This document shows, in pieces, positions 46,815 to 61,800 of a DNA stretch of 64,000 nt. The position numbers and the translations under genes were made by a program. The stretch covers positions 29,021,179-29,085,178 of the forward strand of contig CM060849.1 in NCBI GenBank assembly GCA_030737835.1, written 5' to 3'. Numbering within the stretch: position 1 is the stretch's first letter; each line of letters opens with the position of its first letter. The notes under the pieces are model-generated. The model was not told where the DNA came from. It did not search any database and was given only the letters and a program-made list of their open reading frames with translations. The DNA comes from Acorus gramineus (lineage: Eukaryota; Streptophyta; Magnoliopsida; Acorales; Acoraceae).

Positions 46815-49800
46815 TCAACTTGAACTTCTGTTTGTGAAATCTTGTAGCTGTACATGTCTAACGCCACCATCTCCACCGCATGAAAGAAAACCGTGTGGCA
46901 GTGGTTTGATATCTGTCACCGCAGCCTGCAAAAGAGAGCATTAGATGTCTAGTCTATAGGATTTGGAGGCTCTTTGGTAAGAGAGGGTACCCGAACAATT
47001 CCACCGAATCCACGAGAGCTTGGTTGGAGAAAAGTGTGTCTATCGTGCAATTTCGGCCAATGGAAAACCAACTCTGATTTTTTCGCATCCCATAGTTTAA
47101 CATCTCCATCTTTACCGCCTGTTAAGAACAAGCTTGTGTTTGGGATCGTTGTTATCCTTGCTATGCTCCCTTCAGTTACCACAAGGACATTATTAAATTA
47201 TAAAATAATTGTCACATCAAAGCCATGCAAGGTTAAAGTTCAATCAATGTACCTTGATGAGCCTTTGGTATGTACCAGAGCATCCCAGTTGGGTTTTCAC
47301 CTATCCTATTTGGACTCGAGGAATGTGTGTTTATACTTGGATCACTGGGGTGCTTTTGCCGTTTCGTCCTCCCAGTTGCGATGAAACGGAAGTCATGCAG
47401 TCCAACATCTCCAGCTTTTCCCCCGGTCACAATTAAGGGAGAAATAGATCCACTACCGACTTCGTTATCAAACACGGAAAGAGAGCGAGCACCACCTTCA
47501 TGTGTATTTGTTTAAATGATTATATTAAAAAATTAGACTGAAAATATTTTTGAGTTATTGAAAAGAGGACACAGAATTGAGAATGCAAAGAAAAGGTAAA
47601 AGGATCACAGAAATGGGAATGATGATGTTTCATGGTCTTTTATTTAAAAAGTAATAATAGACAGAGATAATGGAATCAGAAATAACACTAAATGGATATT
47701 AAACAATCATGACAACAGATCATGTCCATGATTGAGACATCGCATGATGCAAGGGGATTGCAATTACTTATCCAGATCACAAAGGAGTGAAACACGGAAG
47801 ATCATAGGACCATGCCAAAACTATACATTCTATGTAGTATACGCCATTTGGACTTATTATTTCTGAATATCAAGACAGCCTTTTTTGTTTAGCCTGTTCC
47901 ACACAAACAGTTGGTCCAGAAAAAGAGAGTATTTTACAATTAAGGCTGTCATTGATGGTATGAACCTATATTGTTGCACTTGGAATAATTTTATATCCCA
48001 TCCTCTTAGAACTGAAGGCGCATATCAGGATAATATGAATAAATGGAAAAATAACATTTCTGCCTGGATTTAATTCTTTTTGGAATTTATCCAAGACCTT
48101 GGTCCTAGCAGCTGCCCTTGTATCAAGATGAATAGCATTTCCTATTCCTTGAAAGAGAGCCCCATTCGAATTCCTTCAATGTGATTGTGAAAGAAGGCCT
48201 CAAATTACTATATCTTGGTTTTGGTACAGTTATGAGGATAAGCAACAGAGTCTAAAGTTGGCAGAGGGTATATGAAAACTTGACAGCCTATTTTCCAGCG
48301 GGGAAGGATGGCTAGAGATATGCAGGAAAGACAAATATCCAGCATTGTAAATCGCCACATAAAGAAAACTAATCTCTTCTACTACTACATCAAATAATAT
48401 CCATGAATGTTTCAAGATTTACCTATGGCTCGAAACTCACCCTAGGAACGAAGGAAAATTTGCAGACTCCAGCAAATTTTCAAGACACCTTCAGGAAGCC
48501 TCTTATCATTTTTTTTTTAAGGTCGCTCATAGCTCTTATAAACATAGAAGCATATTTATGTTACTGTTGGCTCCCATCTCTGGATCCTATATCAAAGGCC
48601 TTCAGAACTACTACTTTATGGGATAGTATGCTTTTCTTTTTACATTCATTATTTAGAGAAAGATGTTAAATAATGTAATGAACTTTGCACATGTTTTCTT
48701 GCGAGTTTAAAAGGAAATAAAACTTACCTTCATGACATACAAGAGATGCTTGAGAAGTGGCTGGTGGAGCCAATACGTCCCATATGACAACATTGACACC
48801 GTTTGAACTACAACCAGCAACAGCAAGAACAGATCCACTCGCAGCCAAATATGAGACATCACTGAACAATAGATAAAGAGATGAGCAGAAAAAATATACA
48901 TTTACAGACAGAGGAAGAAAGATTAAAGCATTTTAATTCAAAGAAGAAAAAATAACAAAAGAATAGTTATACATACGATGCGTGGCTGTTAAAGCAGAGA
49001 GATGATTCTGTGGGGCAGACATTACTCCTTCCTCCAACCTCAAGTTGCCATGTGCATACGGTGCCATCTAAGGCGGCACTAGCAAATCTATGTCCACAGT
49101 GATCAAACTGCAATGCTGATATTGATGCAAGTGCATATGGTGGAGGAACATTCGCAGCAGGTAGAACGCCATAGGTTGCCGTAGCTCTGTACTTACCAAA
49201 CTGCAATATAAGAACCTCAAATTTTAAGCAATACATATACATGTCCACATGCATAGCAAGAAAAAAAAATCAGAAAATCATTTGAACAAAATACTATAAG
49301 AGGTACAAATTAACAAATCATAACAGCCTAAGGAAAAAAAATATAGCAAGCAGTTGTTCTCTATACATGCTTTAATTGTTTAGATTGTGTACCTCCCAAA
49401 GATACACATGTGTATTGCTTGATCCAACCAAAAAGAAAGGTCTCGAAGGATGACTGGACAAGGATCTGGTGCTTATGTTTTCAACAGTTGCTGGTGGATC
49501 AACAAACTCCTCAAAGTCTTCTTGCTCTCCCCAACCTAAACCTGACGCCCCCATACCAGCATAACCGGGAATGCCAAATGCTCCACCACCTGTCAGGTCC
49601 TTCCCTGGCCTAGCCAAAGTTCCTAGGCCAAATGTTGCTCCACCCAAGCCAAGGTGTGCCCCTTTCTTGCTTCCAAGTCCAACACCTGGAGATACAAATG
49701 TTGGGATTGGTGTAGACACAGACCCAGCCCACCCATCCCGAGGCCAATCAGATTCTGACCAGATATAATCATCCATCTCTCTGGAAGTTTCACTCCTTTT

Positions 49801-52800
49801 CCAGTTAAAGAAAAGAATACCCTGAGAAGGAAAACAGTCAAAATATAACATATTGAAACTTATCATCCATATCAAATCACATTAACAAGTCTTATCCCAT
49901 CTGGTGGGGTATGATTTCGTCATGATTTGTGATTTCTTATGACCAATTCTAAAACCTACCATCAACACTCCATCAATTACCGAATCCCTAGGTGAAATTT
50001 GATGAATAGGGGAGGGACCTGCCAATGTGTATCCCAGGACAGTTGACTGGCAGAGAAGCTTACCGTATTTGTTAGCAATGCTACACTCACAAATAAATCT
50101 CAAACAAATTCATCAAAGATGATACAACGTGATAATGGTGATTCACTCAATGTGCTTTTTTTGGAATAGCACGTTGGATGAAATGCTCATAATCATGCCA
50201 CATCATAAGATCTGTTATACAGTTTAAGCTCATGCAATTTGGGAGCAAGCTTCTTGCCCCTTAAGATTTGAAAAGGGATTAAACAAGAGGGAAACACAAT
50301 ACATATATGTAGAGCATGCATTAAGATCTGACGCAATTCCCAACAAATATTATAACTCCCAAGATATATTTCAATGCGTTATGTCAATCTTATTTATACA
50401 AACTACAAGGAATAAAATCCACAATATGCCATTCTTCTAAAATGCACATTGTTGTTGATTGAAATAAGAGACGTTTGAATGGAGAGAAAGGAAAATTAAA
50501 GTATTGATAAACTAAAAAAAATTTACTTGGTGTCAATGAATTGGAGTTTCTCTGAATATGGATTGACCATGCGTCTTTTCTTTAGGAAAAAAATTGGAAT
50601 TTATTTAAGTAAAATATGCAATATATCTTCCATCCTGCCTTTGTTCTGTGTCACTTACTAATATTGACCTTGCCATCTGGTTGCAAACAGTATCTGGATA
50701 TCATGTGATAAAATGTATTTGAAGTGCAGATTATGTTCTACAAGAAAAAGAGAGTGGCAATTCTGCAAGAATCTATTTGGAGATTCCTCATTGAAGGACT
50801 GATGTGAATGAATGCTGTGTAATAAAAAAACATAACATATGACAGAAGGCTGACCTTACGGTTGCTGGCAAGTGCAACTTCTTGATGATCAATGGAATTG
50901 AAGCACATTGCCTACACAAGGCAAAATCGTGGATCAGTAATCCTAAATATAAATAAAAAATATTTGATCTACCATGTACAGAAATAATTTTGTAATTTAA
51001 CAACCTTCCATATTCCTCAAAGGAAAAAAAAAACCTTAACATTGGCCATAATGAATTTTAATAATCTATTCCATAATTATTATTAGATGAATGAGTTGTA
51101 AACTGCACTTAAGATCTTTCTGTTTGGCACTGCCATACAACAAGGTAGATAGGATGGCCCAAACTTTGGTCCCATATAAATAATAAAAAAACCCAGATAG
51201 AATATCTAAAGACAAATCAGGAAGATAATGAGAGTGGTTCACAATGAATAATTCTGGTCACTAATTTATGAGGTGAGGGCAACATGAGCACCATATGATT
51301 TCTATCATGAAAATGTTTTCATGTAGACTATGGCCGCCCAGCATGATGGGAGAAATATTATACCTCCAAAAGTTCTCCATTTCTTTTGTACACCTCTCTT
51401 GGATTATGGAAGTAAATAACCTCCTTGCCACCGCTCAGATCTTTTCTTCGGCTGCCCGGAAATCCATTGCTGTCAGAATGCTGGATATGAGATTCTGCTC
51501 CCCTACTTATAGATCTTGAACTAACCCTGCTTTCATGGTCACTACATATGGTGCCAACAGTTTCACTCTCAAGCATGATGCTTTTATATGCACCAGTCCA
51601 GGATGTAGAGATCTTCTGTTTAGAGTGGAACCGAATTACCTTTTCCTGTACAAAACATTCACAAATGTCCGTGGAAGTGGAACTAACAGAAGCTTTCCAT
51701 AACAGTTTACACAAATGTTCCTCACTTCCATTGTCAAAATTTTCCAAGAAATCATCTCCCTGAATTTCAGTATTAGGTAGGTCTCCATGAGAGGAGTGAT
51801 CAGACTCTTCCAACCAAACCAGTGTTGGTGACAGGGAACCTTTTTCCAGTTTCTGCCTCAAGAATGAGGCCAGATTCTTTGTTAAAGAAGAATAAATGAA
51901 TGTCAAATTGATTTTTAACTTAGAAAATAACACAGGGAACAGACAGATCTGTTCATCTGTGCTTTTTCCATCCTTGTGTCTTTCATTAAATAACAAGCTC
52001 AACTCACATTGGAAGAAATTGTACAGTTGTCCCCACAAACAAGCCCCAAGCAGATGCCACATTTCATCTCTACATGTTGGGAGATTCAGCAATCCACTTG
52101 GTTGAGGATTCCTTTGCTCAAAATCCGCAGCAGGAAGATTCTCCCCATCACCGATAGATGCACCACGAACCATCACACCTGCAGCTTGACCTATTGCCTT
52201 CTCCAGATTTAATACCAAAACCTCCAGATGAGAATGCTTATTTCTGAGATGATACAGGATGGGCTTAATCATCAAAATGAGTCCTTTCAAATTTCTCTGG
52301 AACCATGTTGATGCAAAACATGTACAATATTCAAAAATATCAAGAATAGAGGTATCTTTCAGTTTGAGATCATTTGTAATATATCGAGAAATGTTGGCTC
52401 CTAGAAGTGGTCTTACACGCCTCAATAAAGATCTGATGCTGCACAAGAATAGCATGTGTGAATCAAGAGCATCATTGCTGCTACCAATTACATTTTGTTG
52501 ATCAGAAGTAGGATGCAAACTAGAGTGTGTAATACTGCAGGCCACAACATATTGAGCTAACAGTTGAGAAAGCTCCTTGCTAGCCTTTAAAATCAGGTTG
52601 TCAATTGCTGGATAAAGAATCAGGTTGTCAGAAGAAAGCTGTGTATCATCATGAAGTTCTTGGTGGAAATAGCTATGTAGATACTCATATCCCAGAAGTG
52701 ATGAGCCACTGTTGCTGGCAAATAAAGTAATCTGTGGCACCAAAAAGTTATCTGCCTCATTGAGAGTCAAGAAGAAATAAAACATAAAGAGGAAAAAATT

Positions 52801-55800
52801 ACATACTGTTGAGGTGATAAATCAAATTACCATATGAATCAAATCAGCCGTATTCAGAGAATATTTCTGCTTCAAAATTGACAGTCCTGTTGCAAACTTA
52901 TGTTTAAGATTCTCAATTGGTATATCATCTTGAGAAAACCCCTTCGGACTGAAGACTGATGCTGTAAAAGGTGCTATATTAGTAGCTGGCCAGCTTGGAT
53001 GCTCCATCATCAATCTAGATAAGCACTGCATAGCCAAACTAAGTTTCACATGGAGCTCCAATGTAAAAGCCACATCTGCGAGCATCCAGTTACCCTCGGA
53101 TGGGGAACATGGTAGAGTGGGGTCATGCTTCTTGAAATTTGAATAATCTGCTCGTTCTTTACCCTCAATCGTGTCCAAAAAAGTTGATACACAGTCCAAA
53201 GCTTCCAGCTTAAATAAATATAAAATAATCATTCAGATATGTATTTATATTTGTACAAAAAAATTTACAATAACAATTCCTTTAGTTGTCATAAAAGAGA
53301 ACTAAGACAATGAAAATAAGCAAACCGAGGATTTAATCTTAATGACCAAATAAAAAATCCAGAATTGATGTATTTACTACAATAAACAGATCTGATTTCC
53401 CAAAGTAAACATTCAAGTGAGAGATCTATAGATTGAGTGGTCCATATAAAGCGATGCAAAAGCATCAAGTAATAGACAAATTAATTGCTACAGAAGGCAC
53501 TATTTCTCGAGGCACCACCCATGAATCTAATTTATCATGTATGTCGTCAGAGTGAACAGAAATATTTATAAGCATATAGTGAATTTTTAATCACTATCAC
53601 AGGATGTGTCATGATCAAGTAATTGAGCATCTGAAAGTAATAAATACATGGAAATTTCACATTAACACAGATAGATTAGGTATTAAAGGAAACAGTGATT
53701 TTCCAGTTTTCCAGTAACCTCTAAAGTAAACATGCAACTGACACTTGCAAATTGCAATTTTACATTTATTTCAGATAATCATCTTGTAAAACAAAAACAG
53801 AGGCTTCATCCAAACAATCATGATGTGCATAACAGAGAAGAAGTTATGTAAATCAAAATAAAGGTCATACAGCAGCTGGTCATTAGAGAGTAGCAGTTGC
53901 GGTGAAATATGGTTTGTTTTGTTTGACAGTAAATTCTCCATCTACCAGCTTCAGGTGTTCTTGTTCCTTTAGTTTTTTTTTTCTCTCCCTTGTTCATTTC
54001 TCGTAATTGTAACCCGTATTAGCCATGAAAGTTGGTGGTATGATTCCAGCCTTAGCCTCCAAAAAAAAAAAAAATAGTTCCTGTGTATCTGACCACACAT
54101 GTTTCATATTCCCAAGTTTTATGTACATCTCTATCTTTTCCTTTCACTTTTTTTTATTGATGATCTTATTTGTTAAAGAATTTATGTTTAACTCTTCTTG
54201 GTACTTGATCTAACTTTAGTCTTAAAAAATGTTTTCCATCATCAAAAGAAATGATATAAAGAGTGAATCCGACAAAGGCATGATGTATTGTCCTTGTACA
54301 GATGCCAGATAAAGTAGACAACAATACTTACAGGAAGCCCACATTTGTTCAGAGCACTCAACGTCATCCAAAGTCCACACTTAAGGAGGGATGCTGCCAT
54401 ATGTTCCCCTATGGAACTTCTTAAACTATTCCTGTTTGCCAGAAGGGTGCAATATTGGCCGATGTCTGATTCAGAGAAAGCAAGATGACTGTGTAGTATA
54501 TCTGGCTCATCAGCTGTGGGATCCATTGTTGAAGAGAGCATAACATTAAAAGATTGGGTGTAATTCCCTAGTGTCCACTGCACAGGTAATTACACGTTAA
54601 GCATATAGCTAATGATATGCAGAACACTATTCCAAACTTGAATACGAGGATGATATAATCAAAGCAGAAATTACATAAATTACTGTTACAGACCTCAAGC
54701 AGGCTAGAAAGCCAATAATCTGTTTTCTCAATAGCATTTGGAAGAAGGTAACTTGATATAAGATGACGCTCCAATTTGCCACCATACCCCTCTAAAAGAC
54801 GACAAATTACTATAGCAAGTTGGGGATCACCAAGATTTTTAGCACAGACAGTGATAGCAGAGGAAGGATCTCCTCCGAGAAGGAAAAATGCTATGGCAAG
54901 CTCCAGCTGATGCTTTCCCAATAAAACATAAGCATTCTTCAGAGCAGCTGCCTTATTTTTCTCTTCCTGTAGAAATGAAACATGAAATAAATACAAGTCC
55001 ACTCCTGGCTTGATAAAAAGGAGTAAAGTTTTGATTCCCATACGAACGACAATAGGCTAGCATCATATGCTTATTGGATTAATCTTATTCAGATTTTAAG
55101 AAACAAAGTGTAAAAAAAAAAAGTCTGGCTTAGGAAAGAGAAGTGCTTTCAGTTACGCTAAAACTTGAACATAGAAAAATGTAAAGAATTCCTTCTATGT
55201 CATTAAATTGTACACAGAGCATCCCAGAAAAAAAATGCAAGCAAGAAGGAAGCATAAGTATTTTAAAATAATGGTTCTGTTTTCCCATGACAAATATGTG
55301 AAAAAAGATAAATAAAGATGTTTGGCATAAAGCAGGACAGACTTCTAAGCTATTATTACAGAAAATAGGTTGCACTGCAACATTTTACAGGGTGTTAGAC
55401 AAACTTTTACTAGAACAATGATGTATGAAGAGGGGAAACTGATCCTCATCTGGTCATTGTTACTCTAATTATATGCATAATTTCTAATACACTAGAATGT
55501 ATAACAAATATAGAAACTCAATTTCTCAAGTCAGCCCGAGAATGGCAAAATATCAGCTTAAGAAAAGGTTAACCATACCAGAAAAGTACTTGGGATTAGG
55601 AAATTAAAAGGTTTGCATTGTCCTAGATAATAGCATGCCATTTGAAGAGAAATAAGACTTTCTTCATTTTGCAATGAAATTTAACAGTGTTTACATGATG
55701 TTACTTCCTCTATTTTTTGTGGCTTGTTGGACAGTAAAAACAAAAAGAAGAGAAAATCAATACCCTATTGGTCATGATCATATGGCTATTAAAATCTTTG

Positions 55801-58800
55801 ATTAATATATTTTAAATGGGTCCCATTTCCCTTCAAATGTTCTATGGCTAGGAAAACAGATTCTATAGTTTGTCACGAAGAGAAGAGAAAAAATAATGAA
55901 AAAGGGAGAAAAAGTTCAAAAGGATGCACGTTGTTTCATCAGTAAGAAAGGTATTGATAAAGTGAAAAAACTGTGTTATACTATACTCGCTGAACCATGC
56001 TCAGTGTTTTTTTTTATTTTGACGAGTGAGATTCTTTCCCTTTGCTATTTGCTACTGCACCTCTATCCATTTGCAAATCCAGCCTCCACACTGCTACTTC
56101 AGTATATTTGACTTAAAGGTCTCACAAATTTATAAGATGAATGTTTTTACAACCACCATGGCAAATCAATTTCTCCAAGTCAATCAAATAATAGGACAGT
56201 CAGAATTTCAGGTTAAGGAAATCCCAACTCTTAACAAGAATGAAATAATTGAAACATTACATTTTTTGCATTATCCAAAGTAAGCACATCAGCTCATATA
56301 TGGGAAGAGGAAAAATATTTTCTCATGTGTCATTTGGAGAGTACCATCGATTTCTCCTTTACTTATTCAAGCAAGATGATTTATCTGGGCTTGAACCCAC
56401 ATCTTAATGGTTCAACAAATTTTGCAAATTGCAATCATGAGGTCAAGGGTTCGAGTCCAGCACTTAGCAATCAAAAAAAAAAAAATTTGTCCATCCATCA
56501 TGAATCACATCAGTACACTTCTCAAAGGGGAGAGACTGCTTCATGGCATAAACAATTATATTAGCACCAGCTATACCATTTAAAATCCCAAGAGCATTGC
56601 AAATTTGGAAATAGTAAGATAAGGTTTTCAATTTACTACTGACATTTTGATTAATGCGCAAATGATCCTCCAGTTGACCAAGTACAATTTCATAAACCTA
56701 GTTTTGATGGATTAGCACAAAGTCCAGAATTCCACTTGTTTTCTTCTGGTTACATTTGACTTTCAACAGCATGACCATATATCTCCACGGCGCACAGATT
56801 TACTCATTTTTTGTTCATCTAGGCAGCTAAGCTATTACAACAAGACAATGATAATAAGTATCTAGGTAAAGGAATGCAAATATAGAGAAGAAGAAAACAC
56901 AACAAACACGGGCTTCCTCATTTAGATTACCAAGATGCCCAGATACAAGTAAGCATGGAATACGTATTGATACGAAAAAAAAGATATTGATGTCCAACAG
57001 ATTCAAAAAAAAAAAGAAAAAAAGAACTTGGTGCCCCATGAGAAAAATCACCAGAGGGAAGCCAGACATTATGTTCAAATGTTATGTGAACAAATGATAA
57101 TTGTGAAATACTGGACACTCATCCACCACCCATTGAATAATTCAAATGGTGGCACAACCAAACTTTCTTCACCAAAAAGAAAAAAATTGATATTGATATT
57201 TTGCGTTACTATACCTGAAAATTCCGTGACAGGAATCCAACCAAGGGTCTGTCCTTTTCATTTCTGCTGATTTTAAAGAGACCAACCAAAACTTGTAGTC
57301 TGTTCAGTGCAAGATATAGAAGGGCGCAATCCTTTGGGTCTTTTTTCTTTATATATTGCAATCTAGCCAACTTTTCCATCTACAAATTCAATAGTGTCAG
57401 AAAACAAAGTTGTTTCAACTACAGACAGAGAATAAAAGTAGCACATACTAGAAAATGTAATCAGTATCACTAAAATCATCAAAAAATAATTATAGGCCCA
57501 TCTAAACAAAGTGTTGGGTCGAGTGATTGACCCTCATTTCAAAAGCATTACAGGTCTAATAATCTCTTTGTTGGTCTATACCTTATCCTAGTGTTGATCT
57601 ATTCAGAATGCAGTGGCATTGACTCTCACTTTCGAGTGTATTTGATTTTTAATTTTGTACAGATATGAAAATCTTGTCTTGTTAATTAAGTCATGACATG
57701 AAAGCTATAAAAAAAATTGAGCAGGCTGATTCGGTAGCACACGACTCTTTGTCCATTTTTAGGTAAGGAGTGGTGTAAAGAGAAATCCCTACGATCAAGG
57801 AATTTATAATTCTAATTTCTTCATCTTCCTTTGGCATGTCAGATGAATATAAATTATGATACTAAACTCATGTCATAATTTTCAACAAAATTCTGCAGAC
57901 CAATGGCATACTCCAAAACTAATTCTCCTGGTCACATGTTTTAACAAGATGATAACCTAAACAAATAAAATCTTCTGAGAAAATCTTCTAAAATAAGAGA
58001 CACGGCATTCCTAGCATAATAGTGACGTAAAGAATTTAAAAAAAATGCAGCCTACTTGCTTACCCTTGCCCGCAATAAAGTTATATTTGTAAACCAAAAT
58101 CCCACCCCCATATTACGCATTTCCACCCAGGATGGATCATTAGGTAGAACTGATGCAAACAGGTTATCTTGACAATCAGATTGAAAAGCCCATGCAACTG
58201 CTTTGGAGTCAACAACCAGCTCTTTTACAGAAGCCACTCTCCCAAACTCTCTGATGAACTGTAGATGTTGAAAACGTACAGCGACCCAAAACCTTATGAG
58301 GAAATAATATGAAGATTATATTAAACAAACAAGGTAGCATTCAAAATGTTTTATATAAAAAAAAGTTACGTTCAAATGGATATACTCATATTGTGAACAA
58401 AATTGCCTACGAAAAATTGGACTGAGCTTCAGAAAATGTACATGAAGTTTCAAACCGAAGAACAGTTAATATTTGAAGCAAAAGTTAGTGCGGAAAAGAA
58501 TCAAAAGTCATCAAATTGGTGGATGAACTCGATGCCAGAAGCTCTTAGGTCATGATAATGAATTAACGCAGAAAAGAATTGATGAGATCATGATAATACT
58601 GGAATTAACCGGGCCATGACGGCTGGTTGTAGACAATTTCTTTCAGTTTTTCTTTAACAGATAACAAAATTATAAACTAAATGCAAACTTTGAAGCTCAT
58701 GTAGTAAAGAAAATTAAAATTATAAATACAATATATAGCTCCAAGTATTCACATCATATATCTGAAAATTAAGTGGTATGCTAGAAATATCTCACAAAAT

Positions 58801-61800
58801 TGCCACCTAACAACCCAAACTTTAAAGTTTACCTAATGGGAATAATTAGGACAATTTACTTCCACAAAATAGGTAAAGGAGTCACTCTTTTATTTGTTAC
58901 AACCTCAACATAAATTGAATTCCAGTTCTAGCTCCTCTAACAGATCAGCCAGAATAGGATTTGCACCTTCTTTTCACTCTTCTCAGCTTTGCATTATTTT
59001 ATTTTTTGTTTGTATTGTATCAGCAGCACTGCCAAAACTTTGGTTTTTTCCACCACCCAGATATTCCAAAACTCCAAACTTGCTATGAAGCCCTCTCATT
59101 TTTACCAAAATTTTGTAGATAAAAACTGAATATCACTATCCACTCATCTGTTGGCCGTAACTGACAGCAATACAAGCAATCTCCAGAGATAACTTAGATG
59201 AAGATATTGTCCTATCTTGTTTGATAATATGGGACCAGCTACTCTCCACTCATTACTTTTCTCATATATTAAAACAAAAGAAGAACAATAGGCCATATAA
59301 AAGGTCAGAATTCAAAAAATATGAAGATTAATTCAAGTAGAAAGGGTGAATCGGAAGTAGTTTACGTGACCTTTTGGTCAAATGGGATTTGGTTTGTTAA
59401 ACAGGCGGGCAAAGCTGGAATTCTAAATCTAGAGGGTATTTTGGGCAAATGGAAGTGGCGCTTGCTGTCGGACAGGTTGCTTATGTGGTGTAGACTGGTG
59501 GATGATAGGCACAGAGGCCGAGGAAATCAGGTAGCCAGGTTCCCGAGCAGCTCCCCAAGGCTTTTAAAAATCTGGGCTGGTATCGTTGGCGCAAAGGAAC
59601 AATTCTCTGATGCTATTCAGTTGCATGCTGGAATGGAAAAGAAATTTATTTCTGGCAGGATGTGTTAATAGGCGACAGAGCTTTGAAGGAGAGATTTCCC
59701 AGGCTGTACGGGCTTGCCAGAAACAAGGATGGGCATGTGAGCAGTTTTGGAGCAGAGTGGGGTGTGGACATTGGGACATACAAATGAGAAGGAACATGCT
59801 CGATGATGCCATACAGTTGTTTGCTGCCCTGCTTGATGCGATCGGTTAGATATTCAAAAGAACATATTTTCATATGCTTTTAAGAGTTGTTTTGGAGCAT
59901 TCCCCTATGTAATTATTCATATATACATGCATATTAGGGAAGTTTCTATTATTTATATTCAAAGCATATTTTGCACACATTGACAATATTTATACAATTA
60001 ATATGCATTATCATATTTTTAATATGGAGCCATATTTTAAAATTCAGAAATCTAAATTTGACAGTATTTAAATTTGGCAGGTTATAAATTGGAGAAGGAA
60101 TTAGCATTCAAAGCTTCATCAAAACTTCTAAAAATGATCCACCAAATCAATAAAATCTTCAATCAAATCAGCTTTGACATTTCCAACAAATCAACAAGAT
60201 CTCTAATAGATTTTGCAATTATATCTCCAACATATTTTGCAAATCAGCATTAACAACTCAAGCAAATCAGCATTTACAACTAATTCAACCCTCAAAACCC
60301 CTATAAAAAGGGCACTCCAAGAGAGAGGAAAGGATCTCTTCATTCAACCAAGAAGGAATTTATTTTCAGTTTTTGTTCTTTCTTTTCTGTTTTGAGTTTT
60401 TGTTTTTAGTTTTTGTTTTTATTTTTATTAGAAACAGATTCTCTTGTGTTTTCAATAAAAGTGCATTGTTATTTTGTTTTCATGGAATATTTTTATGTTT
60501 ATTCTACAATTTCATCAACCATGATAGGCTAGAAAATCCTTCCATCAAGGAGAGGATTCCACCCCATGCGTTTGAATGATTGATTCTTTTCTTTGTGCAT
60601 TGATATTTTCTGATTTGTTCTTCATGTTTATATAGTTTCTTCAACTTAGATTTCTTTTGATTATGGGTATTTTTAGATCTTCCGTCGTTCTACTTAGATG
60701 GGATACAGTTAATGCTTTATAAACCCTATTTTTAAATCGAGTAGAAGTGAACTGCTTTTGAAATATTCTGTTTTCATTGGATGCAAAAGAAAGAATTATC
60801 ATGATACACGTGGGGTGGATTTCCAATCCTTGGTGGTCTTTTTTATACATTGGTTTCAACTTTAGCTTTTAAATTAGTTTTCTTAAATCAATCATTGATA
60901 ATTTGTTTTTAAACTTTTTTGTCAAAAATTGATAATCTTTTACTTTTATTCGTTTGCTTCAATAGCCTCCCCGTGGATTCGATCCCTTGCTACCACTTTC
61001 TACTTAGGTAAGGGTTTCATATTTTTGTTGGCAAAGATGAGATTTTAATGACAATCAAAGCCACCAACACGATCCAAGAAAGTTTCGGTGGTTGATGAGC
61101 AGCCTGACCAGGTAGTGCTCAGCCACAGGAAGGCTTCACCGTTTGTAGTTGTTACGTTTGGTGGAGAAGGAATAAACCTCGCATTGAAGTCGGTTAAGAA
61201 GGCCTCAGAGATAGGGAAAGCCAAGGTTCCCATGAAGGTTAAAGTCTACTTAATGCATCAGGACAAGCTGTTGACAAAAAGCCATAGGCTGAAATGGGGA
61301 TATGTTCGACCTGTAACAGTGCACAAGAGACCATGGTTCACATCATGATCCAGTCCCAATTGCACGACAGACTTGGCTCAAGCTCAAGGAGGAGACAGGT
61401 ATGGACGTTGATTTAGGTTCATTGGAAAGAATGTGTGAGGCGGGTAGGAAACTACAAGCAAAAGGGGACAAGAGCATGAAGGCAAAGATCTCCCAATCAT
61501 TTATCCTGGCGGTCCATTGGGCTTTATGGTTATCAAGGAATCATTTCCTGTTTAGAGGGACAAAGATCTATATCAAGAATATATGGGAAGTGGCAACACG
61601 CTTCATCAAGTTTTGGGGCCATTGCTGTTCCCGGGCTAGGCGGGTCTCCTTCACAGGGGGAGTACTTCTGATTGAGGAATAGAGGTTATATTTGTGGACT
61701 AGGCTCCAAACAAGTCATGCCTGTTCAAATTTCTTTTGCTTGCTCACCATACGCCGTGAAGCAAGATTATTAAAGTCCATAGAAATGAAATCTTAAGATT

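Noticed and set aside
46974-47515. Overlapping plus-strand frames of 75-136 aa
   Set aside because: Antisense to DMXL-like exons 13 and 14, which carry WD repeats on the minus strand.
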